This document shows positions 22,083-30,798 of a stretch of 48,074 nucleotides of DNA, in pieces; position 1 is the first letter of the stretch, and each line of letters begins with the position of its first letter. Under the pieces are notes generated by a model that worked only from the letters and a program-made list of their open reading frames with translations, had not been told where the DNA came from and did no database searches. The position numbers were made by a program, and so were the translations under genes. Source of the stretch: Streptomyces yangpuensis (GTDB lineage: Bacteria; Actinomycetota; Actinomycetes; Streptomycetales; Streptomycetaceae). The DNA is taken from the NCBI RefSeq assembly GCF_001005295.1, contig NZ_LBMK01000005.1, positions 251,002 through 299,075 of the forward strand. The letters run 5' to 3'.

Positions 22083-24731
22083 TCATCCGCCCGCCTTGTA
22101 ACTCGCCGTGGCCTTCTCGAAGACCTCGGTGACCTTGGTCTGTTCGTCCTCCGGACCGGTGACCAGGACGACGTGGTAGCTGCCCGCCAGCGCGACGACG
22201 AAATTGCGCGCGAACACGTTGCGGCCGGTCCCGTCGATCCACGTGTAGCGGCCGGTGGCCCGCAGTTGCTGGCCGACCCTGGTGGTCTTCACGTCCCCGA
22301 CGGTCGACCAGGTGGAGGTCCGGTACGGCGTCAGCTCCGGCTCCTTGTCCTTCTGGTACGCCGCCGGGTCCGGATTGCCCTCGACCTTGTCCCGGCCGGG
22401 GACCACGGTCAGCACGAACGACCCGTCGGTGTAGCGCACCTGGCCCGCCTCGTTGATCCCGCGGCGTTCCCAGCCCTCGGGGACGGCGATCTCGAAGTGC
22501 TCCGGGTCCTGTTGGGTGGTGTAGCCGGGCGGGGCCGGCGCGGGTGCGGCCTGCGAGGCGGCGGGCCCGGTGGTCTGGGGCGCCGGCTTGGACTCGGGCG
22601 TCCCGGTGGGCACCTGGGAGGGGCCTGGCCTCGACGACGCGTGCGCGGTGGTCTCCCCTGGGCCTCCCTGCTCCTGCGGCACGCCGGCCCGCGGCATGAA
22701 CAGCATCGCGTACGCGACGGCCCCGGCGAGGAGGACCAGGATGCCGACGAGCAGGGTCCGGCCGAGCGCCATCGGCTTGCGCGCGGCCGTGGGATTGCGG
22801 TGCCGTCCGTGAACCTCGCCGCGGCGGCGTACGACGGGAAGCCGCGCGGGATCCGGCTCCGGCTTCGGGAGCACGCCGAGCCCCGCGTCCGGCTCGGGCG
22901 CGGACCGTACGAGCGAGCGCAGCCAGCCGCGCAGTTCCTCGAAGTCCGGCCGCTCGGTGGGGTCCTGGCGCAGCAGGGACTCCACGACCGGGCGGAGCGC
23001 GCCGCATTCCTCGGCGAAGGCGGGGGGTTCGCCGCAGACCATCTCGACGAGCTCGGCGACGCTGTCCTCCGGGTAGGGGGCGTGGCCCTGCACGGCGCGG
23101 AAGAGCAGCGCGCCGAGCGCCCAGAGGTCGGTGGCGGGCCCGACGGGGGCCGCCAGCTGCCAGTGGCCGTGCACGGGGCCGGCCTGTTCGGGGGCCCACC
23201 GCTCGGTGATCGCGCCGACCAGGGCCATGCGCGTGTGCCGTGCCCGCTCGGCGTCGAGCCCGGTCCACGGGGCGGCCTGCGGGGCCCGTTCCGGGGCGGG
23301 CACCGCGGTCCCCGGGGTCTCGGCCTGGTGGTAACCCTGCGGCAGGGCGAGCTGTGCGGGCAGGGCGGGCACGGCCGGCGGCTCGGCCCGGCTCCAGGCG
23401 GGCGGGGCCGGGACGGGCCGGGCCTCGGGCCTCGGCCGGAGTTCGGGGTCGGCTTCGAGGCCGACTGCGAGATCGGCTTCCGGTGCGGCTCCGGAGCCGG
23501 CGCCGGGCCCGGCGCCGGCATCGCGTTCGGGTTCGGCGTCGGCTCCGGCTTCGGCTTCGGCCTGCGGCAGGACCGGGCGGCGCGGGGTCGCACCGTGCCA
23601 GGCGCCGGCCTCGGTCCCGGCGGTGGCCTCGGTCCCGGCGGTGGGCCCGGCTGTGGCCGCGGTGCCGGCGGCGGTCCCGGTGCCGGTGCTGCTCCCGGTG
23701 CCGGTCCCTGTTCCGGTCTCCGGTCCTCGGCCGTAGGGGTACGAGTACCCCTGCGGGAGGGTCGATCCCTCGGGCCTGCGCTCGGGCGTCGCCCCGGTGG
23801 CGGTGGCGGCCTCGATGGCCGCTTCGGCCCTGCGCTGCTCGGCGACCCGGGCGGCGGCCCGCGCGCCCGCACGGTAGGCGGCGACGACCCCGGCGCGCGC
23901 GGCGGCCTGCGGATCGGCCCGGTCCTGCGGACGGCCGGGGGCGATGTGGTCGTTGTACCGCGGCCCGGTGTCGTACCCGGGGGCCACGAGCGGCGCGTAC
24001 CCAACCGCTTCGGACGGGGGCGGGGGTGCCGGAGCCGGGATCGGGGCCTGGAGCCGGGCCGGGATCGGGGCCGGCGGGGTCGGTGCGGGAACCGGTAACG
24101 GGGCGGGGGCCGGGGCGAGGCCCGGACCCCAGCGCTCGTCGGGAGCGGAGTCGGCGCTGCGGGGCACGGGGTCGTAGCCGCACAGGGCCTCCTCCGCGGC
24201 GCCGGCCGCCAGGCCGGTCAGCACGACCCTGCCGTCCTCGCACACCAACACCGTGCGGACCGTGATGTTCCGGTGGGTCCAGCCGTGCGCGTGCAGCACC
24301 CGCAGCGCGGTGAGCACGTCCGACGCCACCTCGGCCGCCCGGTAGGGGCTGAGGGGTTCGTCGGCGAGCAGCGCGGCCAACGGCCTGGCCGGGACGAGTT
24401 CGCTCACTATCCACAGCGACTCGCCCTCGGCGAACACGTCGAAGACCTGGTCCAGCCGCGGATGGTCGGGAATCGCGGCCGCGGCCTGCGCCGCCTCGAT
24501 CGCGCGCCGGACGGCCGGCAGGTCGGCGGGAGCGCGGCGGGCCGCCGGAACGGCCGACGGCCCGTCCACCAGTTCGGCGTCCACGACCTCCGGCAACGGC
24601 ACCTGCCGCACCAGGACTTCCTGTCCGCTGCGCGTGTCGAAGGCCCGGGTCTCGACGAGCTCGTACGCGTCGGACGGCGGCAGCGGCAGGCGGTAGCGGC
24701 CGGCCAGGATCCGGCCCGCGTACTCCTCCAC
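22083..24731 (-). CDS. transmembrane pseudokinase of the PknB-like family
   Basis: An 882-residue kinase-fold receptor that lacks the catalytic set. Where the HRD Asp should be there is HRN (N155, THRNITVRTV), DFG is replaced by GLA (about 173-175), the glycine loop is absent (LPLPPSDAYELVETRA), and the Lys of VAxK is likely Arg42 (LVRQVPL). A Pro/Ala-rich low-complexity insertion of some 300 residues (about 180-510) splits the domain before the C-lobe resumes (RWAPEQAGP, TDLWALGALL). One hydrophobic helix near 656-678 (TLLVGILVLLAGAVAYAMLF) leads to a C-terminal domain with the same APPGYTTQQDPEHF and VPEGW pattern as its neighbours. Likely a scaffold or allosteric partner (inference). Confidence 0.88.
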   Translation of the reverse strand: MEEYAGRILAGRYRLPLPPSDAYELVETRAFDTRSGQEVLVRQVPLPEVVDAELVDGPSAVPAARRAPADLPAVRRAIEAAQAAAAIPDHPRLDQVFDVFAEGESLWIVSELVPARPLAALLADEPLSPYRAAEVASDVLTALRVLHAHGWTHRNITVRTVLVCEDGRVVLTGLAAGAAEEALCGYDPVPRSADSAPDERWGPGLAPAPAPLPVPAPTPPAPIPARLQAPIPAPAPPPPSEAVGYAPLVAPGYDTGPRYNDHIAPGRPQDRADPQAAARAGVVAAYRAGARAAARVAEQRRAEAAIEAATATGATPERRPEGSTLPQGYSYPYGRGPETGTGTGTGSSTGTGTAAGTAATAGPTAGTEATAGTEAGAWHGATPRRPVLPQAEAEAGADAEPERDAGAGPGAGSGAAPEADLAVGLEADPELRPRPEARPVPAPPAWSRAEPPAVPALPAQLALPQGYHQAETPGTAVPAPERAPQAAPWTGLDAERARHTRMALVGAITERWAPEQAGPVHGHWQLAAPVGPATDLWALGALLFRAVQGHAPYPEDSVAELVEMVCGEPPAFAEECGALRPVVESLLRQDPTERPDFEELRGWLRSLVRSAPEPDAGLGVLPKPEPDPARLPVVRRRGEVHGRHRNPTAARKPMALGRTLLVGILVLLAGAVAYAMLFMPRAGVPQEQGGPGETTAHASSRPGPSQVPTGTPESKPAPQTTGPAASQAAPAPAPPGYTTQQDPEHFEIAVPEGWERRGINEAGQVRYTDGSFVLTVVPGRDKVEGNPDPAAYQKDKEPELTPYRTSTWSTVGDVKTTRVGQQLRATGRYTWIDGTGRNVFARNFVVALAGSYHVVLVTGPEDEQTKVTEVFEKATASYKAGG

Positions 24732-24808
24732 ATCGCCTCCCCCGAGTGCGGCGGGCCCTCAGGGCCCCGCTGACACGATACGTCGACAGGGGCGCCTGCG
24801 TCCCGGGG

Positions 24809-27397
24809 TCAGGCGAGAGGCCGGAAGGTCTGGAAGGCGACCTCGCGCATCTGGGTGCATTCGGGGCCGTCCCACTGGTCGGCGGGGCAGCTGATCATGA
24901 TGGCGTAGCCGTGCGTGGCGTCGGTCTTGAAGCCGCGGTTGAGGACGCGCATCTTCACCCCGCCGTGCTCCCGCTCGAACTCCCAGTCCGCGACGGTCGG
25001 GTAGCCCCGGTACTCCGTCTTGTCTATGCGGATCTGCCGGTAGCCCTTGCTGCTGCCGCCCACCGCCGGGGCCAGCTTGATCCAGGCGAGGGCCGCATCG
25101 TCGCCCGGATTGCCGGTGAAGTCGACCTGGATCCGGGGGAATCCGCCGTCGCGGCTGAATATCCCGCCGGAGTTCTCGCCGGCGGTGCCCGTCCGCTTGA
25201 ACCCTTCGGGCATCGCCATCGAGAAGTGGAAGCCGGGCTCCGTCACCAGCACGAATCCGGCCGGGAGCGCGCCGCCCGCTCCCCCGGTCGTGGCGCCCTG
25301 CCCCTGGCCCTGGCCCTGGCCCTGAGCCTGGCCCTGGCCGGCGGTCTGCTGGCCCTGCCCCTGGCCCTGCGCGGCGGCGCCCGCGTCGGTACCGGCGCCG
25401 GCGGTACCGCCGGCGCCCGTCTCACCGGTGTTCCCCGACGGCTTCGGCGAACCCTGCTCGGCGCCGCCCGAGGTCTGCGGGGCGGACGCGGCCGGGGTGG
25501 GCTGACCGCCCTTGCCCTGGTTCTTCTTGTCCTTGTCGTCGCCGCTGACGGCGTAGACGATCAGCGAGCCGACCACCACGAGGACGGCGACCACGGCGGC
25601 CACCGCGAGCGCGATGGTGCGCCGCGGCATGACGTCGGTGAGCGGCGCGACGACGGCGGCGGGGCGGCCCTTCGGCGCCTCCGCGGCCGAGACCGCGACG
25701 GCCGGGGCGGCCGTCGCCGCCTTGCGGGCGGCCTTCAGCGCGGCGCGGGCGCGCTCGCGCTGCTCCCGCTCCCGGCGCTCCCGTTCCTTCTTCGCGGCCT
25801 TGGCGGCGGCCTTCTCCGCGGTGGCCTTCTCGGCGGCCTGCTGGGCGTCCGCCAGCGATATCTGCCGGGTCTCCTCGGCGACCGCGGGCACCACGGGGGC
25901 GGGCACCGGCTCGGGCGCGGCGAGGACGGCGGTGAGCATCTCCCGGGCGCGCTCCTCGTTCAGGCGGCGGGCCGGGTCCTTGGCGAGCAGACCGTAGATG
26001 ACCTCGGTGAGCGGGCCGGCGTTCTTCGGCGGGTCGACCGGCTCGGTCATGACGGCGGTGAGCGTGGCGAGCGCGGACCCCTTGTCGTACGGGGGCACGC
26101 CCTCGACGGAGGCGTACAGCAGGCCGCCGAGCGACCACATGTCGGCGGGCGGGCCGGGCTTCTGGCCGCGGGCGCGCTCGGGCGAGATGTAGGAGGGCGC
26201 GCCGACGAGCATGCCGGTGGAGGTGACGGAGGGGTCCCCCTCGACCTGGGCGATGCCGAAGTCGGTGAGGACGACGCGGCCGTTGCCGGCGATGAGCACG
26301 TTGGAGGGCTTGACGTCGCGGTGCAGGATGCCCTGGCCGTGCGCGGCGCGCAGGACCTCGAGCACGGCGAGGCCGACCTCGGCGGCGCGGTGCGGGGTGA
26401 GGGGGCCGTTCTCCCGGATGAACTCCGCGAGCGAGGGCCCCTCGATGAGCTCCATGACGATCCACGGCCGGGCGTCCTCGTCGACGACGTCGTAGACGGT
26501 GACGGCGCCGCCGCTGCGGATCCGGGCGATGGCCTTGGCCTCGCGGAGGGTGCGGGTGATGAGGCGGCGCTTCTCGTCGTCGTCGACCCCGCTGCTGAAG
26601 CGGAGTTCCTTGACGGCGACGGTACGGCCCAGGGTCTCGTCCTGGGCCCGCCAGACGGTGCCCATGCCGCCCTTGCCGAGCACGGCGCCGAGCCGGTACC
26701 GGCCGGCCAGCAGCCGCCCTTCGTGCTGCCCGTCCCCGGCCGCCTTGGCCGCGGCGGCCTTGACGGCCGCCGCCATCGCATCGGCCTTCTCAACGACGGG
26801 ATTCCCCCCGGTCGCCCCCACCGCAGGCGCGGCCTTGCCCAGGCCCGGCTTCGCAGCCGCCGGCTTCGCGCCGGCCTCCGACTCTGCCGCGGGCGCGGCC
26901 TTGCTCAGACTCGGCACGTCGGCGGACTTCGCGTCACCTTCCGGCTCCGCCGCGGAGGCTGACTTCGTCCCGCCGGGCTCGGCGGCGGCCCGCGCCGCAG
27001 GCGCAGCCTTGCCCAAGCTCGGCTTCGCAGCCGCCGGCTTCGCGCCGGCCTCCGACTCTGCCGCGGCCTTGCCCAAGCTCGGCTTCGCAGCCGCGGGCTT
27101 CGCGTCCCCGTCCAGCTCCGCCGCAGGTGCGGCCTTGACCAGTCCCGGCTTCGCGGCCGCAGACGCGGCCTCGCCCGGCTTCGGCTCGGCAGCCGCAGCG
27201 GAACCCTCGGGCGCGGCCTTGCCCGGCTTCGGCCCATCAGCCTCCGCCTCAGCGGCAGCCCTTGCCGCAGGCACGGAAACATCCTCGGGCTTCGCCGCAG
27301 GCGACCCGGCAGGCGACCGCGACCCCGCAGAGGCGCCGTCGTCAAGCTCCGCCGCAGGCGCCCCGGCAGGTGACTCGGTGTGCTCCGGCTTCGACAT
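24809..27397 (-). CDS. receptor-type Ser/Thr protein kinase with repetitive N-terminus
   Basis: An 862-residue active-looking kinase. The first ~230 residues are Ala/Lys/Pro/Glu-rich and contain repeated KPSLGKAA/ESEAGAKPAAAK units. The kinase domain runs about 232-495: GKGGMG at 241-246, Lys263 in VAVKEL, HRD 359-361, DFG 379-381, ISPER. A basic coiled-coil-like stretch (about 515-560) precedes one hydrophobic helix at about 593-616. Outside lies a Gln-Gly repeat tract (about 677-702) and a C-terminal domain (LPAGFVLVTEPGFHF, MPEGF) related to those of the two kinases downstream. I start it at ATG 27397; the frame remains open far upstream but that part overlaps glpD. Some Cys pairs in the last 30 residues (SCPADQ, ECTQM) may form a disulfide. 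Confidence 0.9.
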   Translation of the reverse strand: MSKPEHTESPAGAPAAELDDGASAGSRSPAGSPAAKPEDVSVPAARAAAEAEADGPKPGKAAPEGSAAAAEPKPGEAASAAAKPGLVKAAPAAELDGDAKPAAAKPSLGKAAAESEAGAKPAAAKPSLGKAAPAARAAAEPGGTKSASAAEPEGDAKSADVPSLSKAAPAAESEAGAKPAAAKPGLGKAAPAVGATGGNPVVEKADAMAAAVKAAAAKAAGDGQHEGRLLAGRYRLGAVLGKGGMGTVWRAQDETLGRTVAVKELRFSSGVDDDEKRRLITRTLREAKAIARIRSGGAVTVYDVVDEDARPWIVMELIEGPSLAEFIRENGPLTPHRAAEVGLAVLEVLRAAHGQGILHRDVKPSNVLIAGNGRVVLTDFGIAQVEGDPSVTSTGMLVGAPSYISPERARGQKPGPPADMWSLGGLLYASVEGVPPYDKGSALATLTAVMTEPVDPPKNAGPLTEVIYGLLAKDPARRLNEERAREMLTAVLAAPEPVPAPVVPAVAEETRQISLADAQQAAEKATAEKAAAKAAKKERERREREQRERARAALKAARKAATAAPAVAVSAAEAPKGRPAAVVAPLTDVMPRRTIALAVAAVVAVLVVVGSLIVYAVSGDDKDKKNQGKGGQPTPAASAPQTSGGAEQGSPKPSGNTGETGAGGTAGAGTDAGAAAQGQGQGQQTAGQGQAQGQGQGQGQGATTGGAGGALPAGFVLVTEPGFHFSMAMPEGFKRTGTAGENSGGIFSRDGGFPRIQVDFTGNPGDDAALAWIKLAPAVGGSSKGYRQIRIDKTEYRGYPTVADWEFEREHGGVKMRVLNRGFKTDATHGYAIMISCPADQWDGPECTQMREVAFQTFRPLA
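26831..27103. repeat. imperfect direct repeats inside the kinase N-terminus
   Basis: A unit of about 60 bases occurs at 26831-26892 and 27006-27066, with a partial third copy at 27065-27103; shared cores include CGGCTTCGCAGCCG and GCCTCCGACTCTGCCGCGG. They encode the KP-x-LGKAA / ESEAGAKPAAA motif. Such repeats can change copy number by slippage or recombination. Confidence 0.75.
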
Positions 27398-27558
27398 GCG
27401 TCCCCTCTGCGATCGTGCCGCTGCTCCGCCCGCCCCAGCGGCTGAGCGACCCGGCGGCCGGGGCCCACGGTAACCCGCCCCGGCAGAGCCATCATTGTTC
27501 CTCACTCCGCAACGGACGGACCCCCCGGGTCTGCGGTTCCGCCTTCCGGATCCCGGAG

Positions 27559-29265
27559 TTACAACGGAACGATGTCGGGCGCCCCCAGCCGCGCCGCGTC
27601 CGCCGTCTGGTCGTCCGGCTGCCGCTGCGATTCCCGTTCCGCCTGGACCCGCTTCTCGTAGTGCTCCACTTCCTTCTCGATCTGCTGCTTGTCCCACCCC
27701 AGCACCGGAGCCATCAACTCCGCGCACTCCCGCGCCGACCGCGTCCCCCGGTCGAAGGTCTCGATCGAGATCCGCGTCCGCCGCGTCAGTACGTCGTCCA
27801 GGTGCCGCGCCCCCTCGTGCGAGGCCGCGTACACGATCTCCGCGCGCAGGTAGTCGTCCGCCCCGGTCACCGCCTTGCCCAGTTCCGGATCGTCGGCGAC
27901 CAGGCCGAGCAGTTCCTCCGTCAGCGTCCCGTACCGGTTCAACAGGTGTTCCACCCGCACCACATGAAGGCCCGTCCGGGCCGCGATCCGCGCCCGCCCG
28001 TTCCACAGGGCCTTGTACCCCTCGGCCCCCACCAGCGGCACGTCCTCCGTCACGCACGGCGCCACCCGCTGGTCCAGCCCGTGCACCGCCTCGTCGACTG
28101 CGTCCTTCGCCATGACCCGGTACGTCGTGTACTTGCCGCCCGCGACCACCACCAGCCCCGGCACCGGATGGGCCACCGTGTGCTCGCGCGACAGCTTGCT
28201 CGTCGCGTCCGACTCGCCGGCCAGCAGCGGCCGCAGGCCCGCGTACACGCCCTGGACGTCGTCGCGCGTCAGCGGCACCGCCAGCACCGAGTTCACGTGT
28301 TCCAGGATGTAGTCGATGTCCGCGCTGGACGCCGCCGGGTGCGCCTTGTCCAGGTCCCAGTCGGTGTCCGTGGTGCCCACGATCCAGTGCCGCCCCCACG
28401 GGATGACGAACAGCACCGACTTCTCGGTCCGCAGGATCAGCCCGGTGGTCGAATGGATACGGTCCTTCGGCACGACCAGGTGGATGCCCTTCGAGGCCCG
28501 CACGTGGAACTGCCCGCGCTCCCCGATCAGCGCCTGGGTGTCGTCCGTCCACACCCCGGTGGCATTGACGACCTGCTTCGCGCGGATCTCGTACTCGACG
28601 CCGCCCTCCACGTCCCGCACGCGGGCACCGACGACGCGTTCACCCTCGCGCAGGAATCCGATGACCCTCGCCCGGTTGGCACAGTGCGCCCCGTAGGCCG
28701 CGGCCGTCCGCACGAGCGTGGTGACGTACCGCGCGTCGTCCATCTGGGCGTCGTAGTACTGGAGGGCGCCCACCAGGGCGTCCTTGCGCAGCGCCGGTGC
28801 CACCCGCAGGGCCCGGGAGCGCGACAGGTGCCGGTGCACCGGCAGGCCGCGGCCATGACCGCTGGAGACCGACATGGCGTCGTACATCGCGACGCCCGCG
28901 CCGGCATAGAGCCGCTCCCAGCCCTTGTGCTGCAGGGGGTACAGGAAGGGCACCGGCTTCACCAGATGCGGGGCGAGGCGCTCCAGCAGCAGACCGCGCT
29001 CCTTCAGCGCCTCCCGCACGAGGGCGAAGTCGAGCATCTCCAGATACCGCAGACCGCCGTGGATCAGCTTGCTCGACCGGCTGGAGGTGCCCGAGGCCCA
29101 GTCACGCGCCTCCACCAGACCGGTGGACAGGCCTCTCGTCACGGCATCGAGCGCGGTACCGGCGCCGACCACGCCCGCACCCACGACCAGCACGTCCAGT
29201 TCCCGCTCGGCCATCCGGGTGAAGGCCACGGCTCGCTGCGCCGGCCCCAGTGTCGCTGTCCTCAC
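27559..29265 (-). CDS. glpD: glycerol-3-phosphate dehydrogenase (FAD)
   Basis: A 568-residue membrane-associated flavoenzyme oxidising sn-glycerol-3-phosphate to dihydroxyacetone phosphate and feeding electrons to quinone. Seen: N-terminal FAD motif VLVVGAGVVGAGTALDAVTR, the GlpD signature SGTSSRSSKLIHGGLRYLE, the substrate/FAD region GTTDTDWDLDKAHP and VYAGLRPLL, and a helical C-terminal domain. Length is typical. The GTG start at 29265 is preceded by GGGAGGCA at good spacing; a Met is also available at 18. No glpF or glpK is adjacent, unlike the gylCABX-type cluster, so this is probably a second or stand-alone GlpD (inference). It is divergent from the nucleotide-sugar dehydrogenase-like gene. 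Confidence 0.95.
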   Translation of the reverse strand: MRTATLGPAQRAVAFTRMAERELDVLVVGAGVVGAGTALDAVTRGLSTGLVEARDWASGTSSRSSKLIHGGLRYLEMLDFALVREALKERGLLLERLAPHLVKPVPFLYPLQHKGWERLYAGAGVAMYDAMSVSSGHGRGLPVHRHLSRSRALRVAPALRKDALVGALQYYDAQMDDARYVTTLVRTAAAYGAHCANRARVIGFLREGERVVGARVRDVEGGVEYEIRAKQVVNATGVWTDDTQALIGERGQFHVRASKGIHLVVPKDRIHSTTGLILRTEKSVLFVIPWGRHWIVGTTDTDWDLDKAHPAASSADIDYILEHVNSVLAVPLTRDDVQGVYAGLRPLLAGESDATSKLSREHTVAHPVPGLVVVAGGKYTTYRVMAKDAVDEAVHGLDQRVAPCVTEDVPLVGAEGYKALWNGRARIAARTGLHVVRVEHLLNRYGTLTEELLGLVADDPELGKAVTGADDYLRAEIVYAASHEGARHLDDVLTRRTRISIETFDRGTRSARECAELMAPVLGWDKQQIEKEVEHYEKRVQAERESQRQPDDQTADAARLGAPDIVPL

Positions 29266-29493
29266 GGCTGCCTCCCGTCGGTGCGGATGAGATCCCGCTC
29301 ACATGCCCCCGTTTCATGATTCTGACGTCCCGCACTCACATCAGCCACCGCCTGTGGACAACACAACGACGGCGTTCACCCCGGAATGCGACATATCTGT
29401 CATATATAAGCCTAGTCTGACATTGCGCCAGCTCCCTGCCCTCGGGAGGACTTGCGCGGCACCCCCTCACGCCAGGGAAGGGACGGCATCCCC
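29266..29493. promoter_or_regulatory. divergent promoter region between glpD and nucleotide-sugar dehydrogenase gene
   Basis: An unusually AT-rich island for this genome, GACATATCTGTCATATATAAG at about 29390-29410, sits between two divergent genes. It contains a GACA-TATC-TGTC palindrome and a TATAAG -10-like hexamer. I could not pair it with a convincing -35 on either strand. It may be a shared operator or promoter. Confidence 0.4.
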
Positions 29494-30723
29494 ATGCCCG
29501 CAGACCTCGCCGTCATCGGACTCGGCCACCTCGGCCTTCCGCTCGCCCAGGCGGCCGTCGCCGCCGGGATCGAGACGGTCGGCTACGAAAGCGGCCCGGT
29601 CACCGACTCCACTCTCTCCGCCGCCGAGATCCGCCGCATGTCGGCGGCCGGCTTCCGGGTCACCACCGACCCCGCCGAGCTCGGCCGGGTCCGCACGGCC
29701 GTCATCTGCGCCCCCACCCGGCTGGGCGCCGACCGCGCGCTGGACCTCTCCGCCGTGGGCGGCGCGGGCCGCGCGCTCGCCGCACGGCTGCGCCCCCACA
29801 CCACGGTGATCCTCGAATCCGCCGCCCACCCCGGCGTCACCGAGGACTACCTGCGGCCGATCCTGGAAGAGGGATCGGGACTCCGCGCGGGCCGGGACTT
29901 CCACCTGGCCTACTCCCCCAGCCGCCTCGACCCCGGCAACCGGACGCACGGCGTCGCCAACACCCCCAAGGTGATCGGCGGCCTCACCCCCGCCTGCACC
30001 GAGTCCGCGCACGCCTTCTACGCCCGCCTCACCGAGAAGGTCGTCCGCGCCCGCGGCCTGCGCGAGGCCGAGACCGTGCAGCTGCTCGAAACCAACTACC
30101 GCCACGTCAACATCGCCCTGATGAACGAGATGGCCGTGCTCTGCCACGACCTCGGCGTCGACCTGTGGGACGTCATCCGCTGCGCCGAGACCAAGCCGTA
30201 CGGCTTCCAGGCCTTCCGCCCCGGCCCCGGCGTCGGCGGCCACAGCGTCCCCCTCGACCCGAACTACCTCCCCCACACCACCCGCACCCCCGGCCACCCG
30301 CTGCGCATGGTCGGCCTGGCGCAGGAGATCAACGACCGGATGCCGCAGTACGTCATCCAGCGCTCCGCCACCCTGCTGAACGAACACGGCAAGTCCGCCC
30401 GCGGGGCCCGCGTCCTGCTGCTCGGCGTCACGTACAAGCCCGACCTCGCCGACCAGGAGGGCTCCCCGGCCGGCGAGATCGCCAGCCGGCTCATCGACCT
30501 CGGGGCACTGATCAGCTACCACGACCCGTACATCACGGGCTGGCGGGTCAGGGACCGGCCGGTCCCCCGCGCCGAGTCCCTCTACGAGGCCGCGGCCAAC
30601 GCGGACCTGACGATCCTGCTCCAGCACCACCGCACGTACGACATGCAGGCCCTGGCGGTGAAGGCCCAGCTCCTCCTGGACACCCGCGGCGCCGGCCCGG
30701 CGGGCGCCGCCCACCGCCTCTAA
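29494..30723 (+). CDS. nucleotide-sugar (UDP-glucose/ManNAc type) dehydrogenase-like protein lacking the catalytic Cys
   Basis: A 409-residue protein of the UDP-glucose/GDP-mannose dehydrogenase superfamily, closest to WecC-like UDP-N-acyl-sugar dehydrogenases. Seen: Rossmann motif VIGLGHLGLPLAQAA, NTPKVIGGL, central helix LLETNYRHVNIALMNEMA, KPYGFQAFRPGPGVGGHSVP and C-terminal domain motif LGVTYKPDLADQEGSPA. The invariant catalytic Cys (GGHCxP in the family) is Ser251 here (codon AGC at 30244), and the usual SPER reads SPSR. Two-step oxidation to the uronic acid may thus be lost or altered. The start ATG at 29494 follows GGGAAGGGA. Divergent from glpD; downstream is mazEF. No polysaccharide cluster is adjacent. 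Confidence 0.85.
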   Translation: MPADLAVIGLGHLGLPLAQAAVAAGIETVGYESGPVTDSTLSAAEIRRMSAAGFRVTTDPAELGRVRTAVICAPTRLGADRALDLSAVGGAGRALAARLRPHTTVILESAAHPGVTEDYLRPILEEGSGLRAGRDFHLAYSPSRLDPGNRTHGVANTPKVIGGLTPACTESAHAFYARLTEKVVRARGLREAETVQLLETNYRHVNIALMNEMAVLCHDLGVDLWDVIRCAETKPYGFQAFRPGPGVGGHSVPLDPNYLPHTTRTPGHPLRMVGLAQEINDRMPQYVIQRSATLLNEHGKSARGARVLLLGVTYKPDLADQEGSPAGEIASRLIDLGALISYHDPYITGWRVRDRPVPRAESLYEAAANADLTILLQHHRTYDMQALAVKAQLLLDTRGAGPAGAAHRL

Positions 30724-30751
30724 GCACCGGCCTCACCTGGACAGACCGGGT

Positions 30752-30780
30752 GTGCAACATTTGCTGCACAGATGTTGCAC
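30752..30780 (+). promoter_or_regulatory. palindromic operator upstream of mazEF-like pair
   Basis: GTGCAACAT (30752-30760) and ATGTTGCAC (30772-30780) are a perfect 9-bp inverted repeat with an 11-base spacer, ending 18 bases before the antitoxin start. Such palindromes are the usual sites for ribbon-helix-helix antitoxin autoregulation; that role is inferred. Confidence 0.7.
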
Positions 30781-30798
30781 CGGGAGTAGCCTGGACGC

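Noticed and set aside
26821..27110. CRISPR-like array
   Set aside because: The repeats are in frame, code for a repetitive peptide and lack regular spacers.
27398..28552. N-terminal extension of the repetitive kinase by up to 385 residues
   Set aside because: It runs through glpD on the same strand in another frame; the ATG at 27397 gives the sensible protein.
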